DNA from: Verrucomicrobiia bacterium
GTDB lineage: Bacteria; Verrucomicrobiota; Verrucomicrobiia; Verrucomicrobiales; Akkermansiaceae
Assembly (NCBI GenBank): GCA_030432565.1
Contig: JAUIGV010000035.1
Location: 1 to 54,483, forward strand
Reading direction: 5' to 3'
DNA: 54,483 nucleotides
Part shown: positions 1 through 8,300 of the stretch, piece after piece
Layout: every line of letters starts with the position of its first letter
Numbering within the stretch: position 1 is the first letter of the stretch
Made by a program: the position numbers and the translations under genes
The notes under the pieces: model-generated
Seen by the model: only the letters and a program-made list of their open reading frames with translations
What the model was told of the DNA's origin: nothing
Database searches by the model: none

Positions 1-152
1 CCGGAGATCGTTTGGTTTTTCCCGAGGGGACCGGGATCCCCGGCGTGGTGCGCTCGTTGGTTGAAGCGGGCGCAGATGTCAGTGAGGTGACGCCGGTGAG
101 GCGCTCGCTTGAGGATGTTTATTTGGAGCACAGTAGTTTGAGCAAGCCATGA
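1..152 (+). CDS. ABC transporter ATP-binding protein, C-terminal fragment
   Basis: The window opens inside this gene; the open frame begins at position 3 and gives 49 codons before TGA at 150-152. The visible tail ends in RRSLEDVYLEHSS, which resembles the end of ATPase subunits of ABC-2 type exporters, where a regulatory tail of the form 'SLEDVYL' is common. No Walker or signature motif lies inside the window, so the call rests on this tail and on the next gene, a membrane permease whose ATG overlaps this stop codon (ATGA). The overlap suggests translational coupling of ATPase and permease. The substrate cannot be deduced. Confidence 0.7.
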   Translation, partial: GDRLVFPEGTGIPGVVRSLVEAGADVSEVTPVRRSLEDVYLEHSSLSKP

Positions 153-994
153 TGTTTTTTCGGCAGTTGAGAGGCGAGCTGAAGAAGCTCTTTGCCCGCA
201 AGCGAACCTACATTGGTTACGTTGTCTTTCTGGTTTTTGAAGCCTTGTTGCTTTCCCTTTGGGTCTATGTCGGGCGTGAGCAATTCGAGGATTTGGCAAA
301 AAGAAATTTCATTCCGGTGGAGCTTCTCTCGTCATCTCTGACCGCGACTTACTGGATCATGGGATTCAGTATGTTTCTGCTAGGCTCAATCTATTTTGCG
401 TTGGTTGCCGGGGATATTGTGGCCAAAGAGACGGAGGACGGGAATTTGCGAATGGTGTTGTCCCGGCCGGTCTCCCGCTTGCGGATTCTGGTTCTCAAGT
501 ATTGCGCCGTGATCATTTATACCGTGACCTTCGTGATCTTTGTGGGAGTGACCGGTTACGGGATGGCCTTGTTCGCGATGGGGAGTGAAGGGGGACTCTT
601 TGTGTGGAACCCGGAAATGTATATTCTCGCGGTTTACCCGGACCGTGACGAGGCGTTTCAACGGCTCTTTATCGGGGCCTGTTTCATGGGGTTGAGCATG
701 TGTGTCGTGACCTCCCTGGGCTTTTTCTTTTCTTGTCTGAAAATCAAGCCCGCAGCGGCCTCCGTGATGGCCTTGAGCGTGTTCTTTATCGATTTTGTTT
801 TGCAGAACATCCCTTTTCTTGCGAACCATAAGGATGTTTTTATCACCTTTCGGATGGCGAATTGGATCTACGTTCTTCAGGAGAATATTCCGTGGGAACG
901 GATCGTGGAAAGTTATTCAATTTTGGTGGGGCTGTGCGTGAGCCTTTTCATTTTAGGGTGGATGGTGTTTCAGTCGCGCGACTTTAAAACCTAG
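149..994 (+). CDS. ABC-2 type transporter permease
   Basis: A 281-residue membrane protein, the permease partner of the ATPase that overlaps it by 4 bp. It has a positively charged amphipathic start (RGELKKLFARKRTY) followed by about six hydrophobic segments, near residues 22-42, 68-90, 115-140, 172-195, 205-222 and 255-275. The cytoplasmic stretch with ETEDGNLRMVLSRPVSR after TM2 is the coupling-loop style seen in ABC-2/NosY-type permeases, where 'K/R-E-x-E-x-G-T' and 'SRPVSR' precede the third helix. An ABC-2 exporter of this type could move a lipid, polysaccharide, drug or protein; nothing here chooses between these. Two ATGs stand in tandem (149 and 152); the first gives the overlap with the ATPase. 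Confidence 0.8.
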   Translation: MMFFRQLRGELKKLFARKRTYIGYVVFLVFEALLLSLWVYVGREQFEDLAKRNFIPVELLSSSLTATYWIMGFSMFLLGSIYFALVAGDIVAKETEDGNLRMVLSRPVSRLRILVLKYCAVIIYTVTFVIFVGVTGYGMALFAMGSEGGLFVWNPEMYILAVYPDRDEAFQRLFIGACFMGLSMCVVTSLGFFFSCLKIKPAAASVMALSVFFIDFVLQNIPFLANHKDVFITFRMANWIYVLQENIPWERIVESYSILVGLCVSLFILGWMVFQSRDFKT

Positions 995-999
995 GGACG

Positions 1000-1656
1000 A
1001 TGCTTTTTGAAAAACTCAAGGTTTGGCGGGATAATGAGTCAAGGTCCGGACCAGAGAATATGGCGGTTGACGAGTGGCTCATGAAATCGGTGGGCGACAC
1101 CGCCGTCTTGCGTCTTTATTCGTGGATGGGTGATTGGGTGAGCCTGGGATATTTTCAGAGCCTCACGGACGCCCGGAAGATTTTTGGAGAAGGGCCTGAA
1201 TACGTCAGGCGTTGGACCGGAGGAGGGATCGTGGATCACCGGAATGACTTGACTTACACTCTTGTGATTCCGAGGTCGCACGAACTGGCGGGGAAACGTG
1301 GGAATGAGAGCTACTGTGCCATTCATCGAGAGATTGCCCGTTGCCTGGGCGAAGGGGGAATTGGCTGCGATTTGACCCCGGATGATTCGACAAGTGATTC
1401 AGCGGCGTGCTTTGAGAAGCCGGTTGCATGGGATCTGCTGGGAGACGATGGCCGTAAACTGGCTGGTGCCGGACAGCGACGCTCGCGCTGGGGAGTTCTG
1501 CATCAGGGAAGTGTCATGGCCAGGAAAGGGGCTTTGGATGAGCTGCCGAACTTCCTATCAGGGGATTACGAGGCGTTTGTCCCACATGATCGGGAGGTTT
1601 GGACGGAGCTGATCCCAAAGTTTGCTTCGGCTCACTGGTTGGAGCGTGTTTCCTGA
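1000..1656 (+). CDS. Lipoate/octanoate protein ligase or transferase family protein
   Basis: A single-domain protein of 218 residues from the biotin/lipoate A/B protein ligase fold. It carries RRWTGGGIVDH (residues 70-80), which matches the family's RRxxGGGxVxH substrate loop, and GRKLAGAGQRRSR (151-163), where Lys153 fits the conserved lipoate-binding lysine. Cys137 in SAACFEKP sits where the octanoyltransferase LipM/LipL group has its catalytic cysteine. That leaves two readings: a LipM-like octanoyl transferase, or a short LplA without the C-terminal accessory domain. No lipoyl synthase or 2-oxoacid dehydrogenase gene is in view. It follows the ABC permease by 5 bp with AGGGAC as a possible ribosome site. 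Confidence 0.75.
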   Translation: MLFEKLKVWRDNESRSGPENMAVDEWLMKSVGDTAVLRLYSWMGDWVSLGYFQSLTDARKIFGEGPEYVRRWTGGGIVDHRNDLTYTLVIPRSHELAGKRGNESYCAIHREIARCLGEGGIGCDLTPDDSTSDSAACFEKPVAWDLLGDDGRKLAGAGQRRSRWGVLHQGSVMARKGALDELPNFLSGDYEAFVPHDREVWTELIPKFASAHWLERVS

Positions 1657-1709
1657 TGGGCTAAGGGGTTGTTTTTTCGTTTTCTTGGGGCGAGACTGTT
1701 CTTGTTCCA

Positions 1710-2864
1710 ATGAATGGTTTGATGTCCCGACGCGATCTCGTCTTTGCCCTGCTGATAGCGGCATGGGCGCACATCGGACTGTTTTTTATTTTCGTCGTTT
1801 TGATGGCCTCGAACTTGTTTTCGGCGCGAATTGACTACGATAAAAAGGAACCTAGGCCGGAGCCTTCCCCCATTAGAATGCAGATGGTTTACGAGGAACC
1901 TGTCGGAGCCCCTGCAGTTCCGGTTGAGCCGGTGCTGCCGGATGAAGTCGAAGAGGAAAAACAGCCTCCGGCTTTTGTGCAAACCAACGAGTCCCAGGAG
2001 TCAGAGGAACCACCTGAAGAAACGGATTTGATCGGTGAGCGTGATACGACCGCGACCAGCGACAAAGGAGCGGTTGCCGGGGCCGAGGACATGGCGGCAC
2101 TTTCCGGAGAGGAAGAGAAAAAGAGCGATCCCAAGACCTTCGACTCGGACTTTGCCGAAGGGGACGCGGTGGGCGGAAATACCGGAATGAAAGATGCGGT
2201 GGATGTTGGCAAGGGGGATGATCAGATCAATCAAGAAGTCGCCAAGACGACCGGCGATGCCGAGCCTCTGGTGAAGGACCCCGCGCCCGAGCCAATCGAG
2301 GACATGACTCCTCCTTTGCCGAAAGATGATCTGACTTCGATTGAGGATGCATTGGCGATGTTGGAGGAAGAAGTTGGTGACGGACTAAAAAAAGAGCAGA
2401 TCAAGCCTGAGACCGAGAAGGTTGAGGAGACCATGCCGGAGCGGCCCACCAGGGATCAGCGGGAAGCGGCCGAGCAGGACGGTGGCTTTGCTCCTCGCTC
2501 ACGCAAAACCCGCGTTGCCGGGGTGATCAGTGCGAATGGCAAGGGATCGCTCGATGTCGCCAATACTGCGATTGGTCGATACCAGGGAGCTATCTTCAAG
2601 AAACTCGAGACGGCGTGGCAGATGGAAAACATCAGGAACCGTTCTCTTCTCGCTCCGGGGAACGTGACTCTCTATTTCGTGGTTAATAAGGATGGCAAGG
2701 TTTCCCGCCAGAAGCAGATGGCGATGGTGGGGGCATCCGGCACGCAGTGGGGAATGATCCTGCGGTCGCTGAGTGTGATCAACATCCCAAAGATGCCCAA
2801 AGATGTTGTCAGAGAACTAGAAGGCGACCCCTTGGAGATCATTGTCACTTTCAATTATCATTAA
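1710..2864 (+). CDS. TonB/TolA-like energy transducer
   Basis: A 384-residue protein with the TonB layout: a short cytoplasmic start, one membrane helix (about residues 13-36), a long acidic and Pro-rich periplasmic spacer (about 45-265) and a C-terminal globular domain (about 280-384). The end, with RYQGAIFKKLETAW and LYFVVNKDGKVSRQK, resembles TonB_C/TolA C-terminal domains. The spacer is mainly Glu/Asp/Pro, unlike the Pro-Lys/Pro-Glu repeats of enteric TonB. It is followed at once by ExbB and ExbD genes, so it should be the force-transmitting arm of that proton-driven motor. A Tol-type role in outer-membrane constriction or a Ton-type role in uptake are both possible; no pal, tolB or receptor gene is adjacent. 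Confidence 0.75.
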   Translation: MNGLMSRRDLVFALLIAAWAHIGLFFIFVVLMASNLFSARIDYDKKEPRPEPSPIRMQMVYEEPVGAPAVPVEPVLPDEVEEEKQPPAFVQTNESQESEEPPEETDLIGERDTTATSDKGAVAGAEDMAALSGEEEKKSDPKTFDSDFAEGDAVGGNTGMKDAVDVGKGDDQINQEVAKTTGDAEPLVKDPAPEPIEDMTPPLPKDDLTSIEDALAMLEEEVGDGLKKEQIKPETEKVEETMPERPTRDQREAAEQDGGFAPRSRKTRVAGVISANGKGSLDVANTAIGRYQGAIFKKLETAWQMENIRNRSLLAPGNVTLYFVVNKDGKVSRQKQMAMVGASGTQWGMILRSLSVINIPKMPKDVVRELEGDPLEIIVTFNYH

Positions 2865-2872
2865 GTAAAAAT

Positions 2873-3517
2873 ATGGAATTTTCCGAAGCACTCGAAACGA
2901 CCTGGAATTTTTTTAGAGGAGGGGGGTTCTTTATGATCCTGCTGGGAATTTGTTCTCTGGTTGGGTTGACCGTCATCTTATTGAAGTCGATCAGCCTGAA
3001 GCGCTCGCGAATTGTCCCCGATGAACTGGGCCGCGAGGTTGAGCGGTTTGCGGAGCATCTGGAAGCCGGGACGCTCGGGAGCTTACAAAACGAATTTGCT
3101 CGTGAGGAGAACTCGCTTTCCCGCCTCTGTTCGGTGGCTCTCGGTAATGTGGGGAAAACCCAGGGTGAGGTGCAGGAAGCCGTGCAGTCGTCTGCCCGCG
3201 AGGAAATCGTTCGCATGAATGCAGGGATGTCGGTTCTCGATGTCATCATCACGATTTCTCCTCTTCTTGGGTTGCTGGGAACCGCCAGCGGGTTGGTGAC
3301 GGCCTTCTCCGATTTGGAAGATAACGAACGCATCCGTGCCGGGATTGCGACTGCCCTCAGCACGACGATCGTAGGTATTGCCATCACCGTTCCGGCAGTG
3401 ATCGCGCAGGGGGTGTTTAGCCGTAAGATCGAACTGTTCTCCGCCCGGCTCGAAGTTTTGCTCGGACGGGTGGTTTCGGCCTGTCACCAACACGTTTTTT
3501 TCCGCGATAAATCGTAA
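2873..3517 (+). CDS. exbB: MotA/TolQ/ExbB proton channel family protein (set 1)
   Basis: A 214-residue inner-membrane protein starting at the ATG in AAAAATATGGAA, 8 bp after the TonB-like gene. The frame is open further upstream but that part overlaps the TonB gene and has no family resemblance. Three membrane segments are visible (about residues 20-38, 121-143 and 155-178). The stretch SVLDVIITISPLLGLLGTASGLVTAF and the following ALSTTIVGIAITVPAVIA match the two pore helices of TolQ/ExbB. It should form the pentameric stator channel with the ExbD just downstream and drive the TonB-like arm upstream. Confidence 0.85.
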   Translation: MEFSEALETTWNFFRGGGFFMILLGICSLVGLTVILLKSISLKRSRIVPDELGREVERFAEHLEAGTLGSLQNEFAREENSLSRLCSVALGNVGKTQGEVQEAVQSSAREEIVRMNAGMSVLDVIITISPLLGLLGTASGLVTAFSDLEDNERIRAGIATALSTTIVGIAITVPAVIAQGVFSRKIELFSARLEVLLGRVVSACHQHVFFRDKS

Positions 3518-3528
3518 AAACTCCTCGA

Positions 3529-3996
3529 GTGGAATTTCATCGCACAGCCCGGAAACCGGCCACGGTCTCGATCGTTCCCCTGATCGATATTTTGGTGACC
3601 CTCTTGTTCTTCTTCATCGTGACAATGAAGGACCCGGATGACTTTGAGAGAAAAAAGCTCAAGCCGGAGATTCAGGTTTCACTGCCATCGGCTCATTCAA
3701 TGAAGGTGACCACGACCAAGCAAACCCGGTCAACCCTGTCGCTGGGGAAAGATGGCCGGGCCGAACTTGATGGGACACCGGTTGTTCCGGGCTTGCTTAA
3801 GGAATACCTCATTGCCAATCTTAAGGAGAGGGCCGGCTTGAAGCTCGCTCTCCGGGTGGACAAGGACTGCCCGTTTCAGGCAATTTTGCGCGCCCACAGC
3901 GCGGCCATTGATGCCGGTTATTCCGAAAAAGAAATTTACTATCTGGTCGACAAGCCTCAGTCAGAAATCCCTTCATCCACTTCCGAAAATCCCTGA
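3529..3996 (+). CDS. exbD: ExbD/TolR family biopolymer transport protein (set 1)
   Basis: A 155-residue protein with a GTG start 11 bp after exbB. It has one N-terminal membrane helix, with the key acidic residue in SIVPLIDILVTLLFF: the Asp of PLID is the proton-carrying residue of ExbD/TolR. The periplasmic domain follows, ending with a Ser/Pro-rich tail. With its neighbours it forms a complete tonB-exbB-exbD order. It ends 2 bp before the deformylase gene, so the four genes are probably one transcript. Confidence 0.85.
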   Translation: MEFHRTARKPATVSIVPLIDILVTLLFFFIVTMKDPDDFERKKLKPEIQVSLPSAHSMKVTTTKQTRSTLSLGKDGRAELDGTPVVPGLLKEYLIANLKERAGLKLALRVDKDCPFQAILRAHSAAIDAGYSEKEIYYLVDKPQSEIPSSTSENP

Positions 3997-3998
3997 TC

Positions 3999-4541
3999 AT
4001 GATTCTTGAAATTACCCAATACGGAAATCCGGTTCTCCGCAAAAAATGCCGGAAAGTCACCGAAGTGACCGACGAGCTCAAGCAGTTTGGAGAGGACATG
4101 ATCGAAACTATGGTTCACGCGCAAGGTGTCGGGCTTGCCGCGCCCCAAGTCGATCGCGATATTCAAATGGCGGTGGTGGATGTATCCCACGATCCGGAGT
4201 GTATTACCTTTTTGAAAGTCGATGGTGAGGAGACTCCTCTCGATGATCTGATGCCCTTGGTCTTCATCAACCCATCACTTGAGTTTGGGAGTGAGAAAGA
4301 GTCGGCTACGGAAGGTTGCTTGAGTATCGAGGGGATCAATGCCGAGGTTCGGCGGCCCGCGCAGGTCAAGGCGACTCTCGAATTGCTCGATGGTCGCAAA
4401 ATCCTGGTGGAGACCGATGGCTTGTTGTCCCGTGCCATTCAGCACGAAACTGATCACTTGAACGGAGTTCTTTTTGTGGACCGGTTGCCGACTGCAACCA
4501 AGCTTTCGATTAAAAGGAAGCTTAAGCGTTTGGCTGTTTAA
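3999..4541 (+). CDS. def: Peptide deformylase
   Basis: This 180-residue metalloenzyme removes the formyl group from the initiator methionine of new proteins. All three family motifs are present: GVGLAAPQ (about residues 43-50), EGCLS (about 106-110, Cys is a metal ligand) and HETDHLNG (about 148-155, the two His are metal ligands and Glu is the catalytic base). Length is normal for bacterial def. There is an insertion (roughly 65-85, DPECITFLKVDGEETPLDD) between motifs 1 and 2. In many bacteria def sits beside fmt, but here it follows exbD by 2 bp and fmt is not visible, so it is probably co-transcribed with the motor genes. Confidence 0.95.
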   Translation: MILEITQYGNPVLRKKCRKVTEVTDELKQFGEDMIETMVHAQGVGLAAPQVDRDIQMAVVDVSHDPECITFLKVDGEETPLDDLMPLVFINPSLEFGSEKESATEGCLSIEGINAEVRRPAQVKATLELLDGRKILVETDGLLSRAIQHETDHLNGVLFVDRLPTATKLSIKRKLKRLAV

Positions 4542-4567
4542 TAAAATCTGTAATCTCCCCGAAATCC

Positions 4568-5326
4568 ATGAAGCCTGATCCTTCCAATCCCTTCTTAAGA
4601 GCGCAAAGTGACTCTTCCGGGCAGCCGGAGAATCCCTTTGAGCAAGCCGCCAGGCAGGCGCAGGCGCCCTCGCCATTCCAGTCGGAAGAGCCGAACAATA
4701 CACCCCCGATCAAACTGCCTGAACGGCGTGATCAAGACGAGGATACGCCCTCGCCGTTTTCAATCGATGTCGACCCCTCACCCGAGGCAGGAGAGCCTTC
4801 CCCAATTCGCTTGTCGGAACCAGTGGAGGGATTTGCGACTCCGGTCAGAGAGGCAGACATTCCCAAGCCTCCTCGTGAGGTTCTTGAAGTGGTGGAAGAG
4901 AATCCTTTTGTGATGCCTGCGCCATTCGAGCAACCCAAGTCGCTGGCTGAAGCTGAAGTTTCGGTCCCGTCGAATCCGGCTCCCGACTCCCGGCCGGTTG
5001 ATGAGCGGCAGCTGGTATTGCGGGCAATTTTTGGGGTGGCACACAACTTGGATCGCAATGAGATTCTAAAAAAAGCATCGTCTCTTCCCGGAATAATCAG
5101 TGTGCAAGCGCTGGGGCGGGCCGAGTGTGCGGCGCTGGGTGTTTTGCTCGACGGCATTAAACGCTTGGATCAAGGTGCTGATTTGAAACTTGTTTCGAGT
5201 CAGGGTTCTGTCGAGTTAATCAAGGACGGAGCCACGACCCTGTTTGTTCTTCATGAAGGCGTCTATCGTCCGGGGGTTCGTGAAATTCTAACGATCGTTG
5301 CGCGGGAATTGTCTCAAGTGGATTGA
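4568..5326 (+). CDS. Unknown protein with disordered NPF/SPF-rich N-terminus and compact C-terminal domain
   Basis: A 252-residue protein not recognised as a named family. Residues 1-145 are Pro/Ser/Glu-rich and look disordered. They contain recurring short Phe motifs: SNPFL, ENPFE, PSPFQ, PSPFS, ENPFV and APFEQ. The last 105 residues are compact. The segment with LPGIISVQAL, a helix, and then LKLVSSQGSVELIKDGATTLFVLHEG has the alternation of Roadblock/LC7-like regulator domains, but this is only a resemblance. No signal peptide or membrane helix is seen, so it is probably cytoplasmic. It follows def by 26 bp on the same strand. Confidence 0.65.
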   Translation: MKPDPSNPFLRAQSDSSGQPENPFEQAARQAQAPSPFQSEEPNNTPPIKLPERRDQDEDTPSPFSIDVDPSPEAGEPSPIRLSEPVEGFATPVREADIPKPPREVLEVVEENPFVMPAPFEQPKSLAEAEVSVPSNPAPDSRPVDERQLVLRAIFGVAHNLDRNEILKKASSLPGIISVQALGRAECAALGVLLDGIKRLDQGADLKLVSSQGSVELIKDGATTLFVLHEGVYRPGVREILTIVARELSQVD

Positions 5327-5365
5327 GTTTCTCCGTGCGCCATTGACGGCTAAAAACACCAGGGT

Positions 5366-8300
5366 ATGTCAGAATGGAAGATTCGGATTGATGTGGGTGG
5401 GACATTCACAGACGGGTGGGCTTTGACTCCGGCGGGGTCTCAAATTAGGTGCAAGGTTCTTTCTTCCGGGGTTCTTCGTACGTCGGTTATTGCAATTGAG
5501 GACGGGTGGTTGGTGTGCGATCGGCCGCTGTCGCATCACGACCGTGGGCTTGAAGGGTTCTCGGTTGATGGTTCTGTGATTACCGATTCCATCCCGAAGC
5601 GGGGAAGGGTTAAAGTCGCAGGGCAATTCCGGTTGGGCCAGATCATTGAGCTGGCTTCGGGCGAGGATGCGCCTGTTGTCGCGGCGCGTGTATTGACTGG
5701 CACTGCGCCGGGCGGGCGATTTCCCAAGTGTGATTTACGGGTTGCGACGACCCGGGGAACCAATGCCCTGCTGGAAGGAAAAGGCACCCCGGTCGATCTA
5801 TACACCTCGAAGGGTTTCGAGTCCTTGTTGGAGGTCCGGGATCAACGTCGGCCTGACTTGTTTGAACTTTCGCCCGGCCTTTCGGTTCCGGTGACGAATC
5901 GGGTGATCGGGGTGGGCGGCCGGTTGGATCGGCAGGGGAATGAGTTGGAGCCTCTTGATGAATCGGCGCTTGCTGATCACGGGGAGGCGCAAGCGGTGGC
6001 CGTTGCCATGATTCATGCGGATGTGGCTTCGGCACATGAAGAACGGGTGGCCGGGATTTTGCGCTCGGTGACGGGTGCCGAGGTGAGTGTGTCTCATGAG
6101 ATTGCGCCCATGATTCGACTGTGGCCGAGAATGGAGACGACGGTTGCCAATGCCTATCTGACTCCGGTGATGGGAAGTTTCCTGAGTTCTCTTGAGGATG
6201 CCCTGCCCGGGGTTCCCCTTTCGTTGATGACGAGTGCTGGGCAGTTGAAAACCGCGAAGGCATTCCGTCCGGTGGATAGTTTGTTGAGTGGTCCGGCAGG
6301 CGGGATTGCCGGCGCTGCTGCGCTGGCCCGTGCTTGTGATTTGGAGCAGGTTCTGACCTTTGATATGGGCGGGACCAGCACTGATGTGGCCCGGATTGCG
6401 GGTGAGCCGGGATATCGCTATGAGCAGGAGGTTGGCCCGGTTAAGGTCTTGGCCCCGGCAGTGAAGATCGAGACGGTGGCTGCCGGAGGAGGTTCCATTT
6501 GCCAATGGAGAAATGGAGGGCTGGAAGTGGGGCCGGAAAGTGCCGGGAGCTCGCCGGGACCGGCTTGTTACGGATGCGGTGGTCCGCTCACTGTGACCGA
6601 TGTGAATTTGCTCCTGGGGTTCATGGATGAATCGCGAGCGGATATTCCACTGGACCGGGAGGCTGCAAAAGGGAAGCTGGATGAACTGGTTCGGGAGATT
6701 GGAGGGGAAGTGGACCGTGGTGAACTTTTGGCAGGGCTTCGAAAGATTGCCATTGGGCATATGGCGGAGGCCTTACGTCAGGTTTCGACTCGTGACGGGT
6801 ATGATTGCCGGGATCACGCCCTTGTTGCTTTCGGTGGCGCCGGCTCCCAACACGCGTGTGCCCTGGCCAAGGAACTTGGAATAAAGACAATTTTAATTCC
6901 GGCTGATGCAGGATTGCTGAGTGCATGGGGATTGCATCAGGCTGCCGACAGGGAAATCAAAGTACGACAGATCCTAAAATTATTGGATGATTCGGTTGCC
7001 GGGGAGGTGGATCAGTTGCGGGAAGGCCGGGGAGTTCACCGGAGCTTGTTTGAGCTAAGGTTGAAAGGGCAGGATTCAAGTATCGAAGTTGAGGCGGGGC
7101 AGGAGGTTTCCGAGCCGGAATTGCGAGAAGCCTTTGAGACCAGGTATCGTGAGCTTTATGGCGATGCCCGCCCGGTTGGTCGAGAAATCGAATGGGTTGC
7201 TCTGCGATTGGAGTTGGTGGGAAAGTCTGCGGATTTGGATCCCGAGCGATTTGAGCGGGGTGATGTGGTGGATGAGTTGACTCTTGAGCAGGATGGTTTT
7301 TCCACTCTTCTTCTTGAGAAAGGGTGGCGGGTTTATCGGGGGACGCGAGGCTCTGTTCGGTTGGATTGGGAAGGTCGGGATGTGACTGGCGGAGGGATGC
7401 CCGCGGTCGTCGAAGCTGAACTTTATCGGCGTCGCTTCGAGGGTGTGGTTGAGGAGATGGGGGAGTTGTTGAGACGGACCGCGATATCAACGAATATCAA
7501 GGAGCGGCTTGATTATTCGTGTGCGCTTCTGGATGCCGGGGGGCGCCTCGTGGTGAACGCTCCGCATATTCCGGTTCACCTGGGGGCGCTGGGGCTTTGC
7601 GTGAGAAAGGTGTCTGCCGATCGAAGTTGGAAGGACGGTGATACCGTAGTGGTGAATCATCCGGCATTTGGTGGCTCACATTTGCCTGATGTCACCGTAA
7701 TTAGCCCTGTTTTTTGCAATGAGCAATTGGTCGGATTTGTGGCCAATCGTGCCCATCATGCTGAAATTGGAGGGATTACTCCGGGTTCCATGCCTCCGGA
7801 TGGGCGATGTCTGGCCGACGAGGGGATTGTAATTCCCCCCACTTCCATCGAGGCCATCGGGGATGATTTCTTCAAGCAATCCCGTTCTCCTGCAGACAAT
7901 CTGGCCGATTTGAAAGCGCAGGTCGTGGCGAATCGACATGGAGCCACTGCATTCGCAAAGCTCGTTGATCAATCATCAATGGAGGTGGTTGAAGGACACA
8001 TGAAGGGCCTGTATGACCGGACATCGAATCTCCTTGCCGGTGCATTGGCGGGATTTGAAGAAGTGTCGGCAGAGGACTCGCTTGATGATGGTTCGGTGAT
8101 CCGCGTGAGGATATCGAAAAGTGAAAAGCTGCTGGTCGATTTTTCGGGTTCGGCTGGTGTTCATCCGGGCAATTTGAACGCCACGCCGGCGATTGTCAGG
8201 AGCGCGGTCTTGTATGCCCTGAGACTGTGGGTGAAAACGGATATTCCTTTGAATGAGGGACTCCTCGATCAGGTCCAAATTATCACCGAAACGGGTATTC

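Noticed and set aside
5798-6760. A 320-codon antisense frame inside the hydantoinase gene.
   Set aside because: His/Arg/Pro-rich composition typical of the antisense of a GC-rich gene; the sense frame is a strong, complete enzyme.
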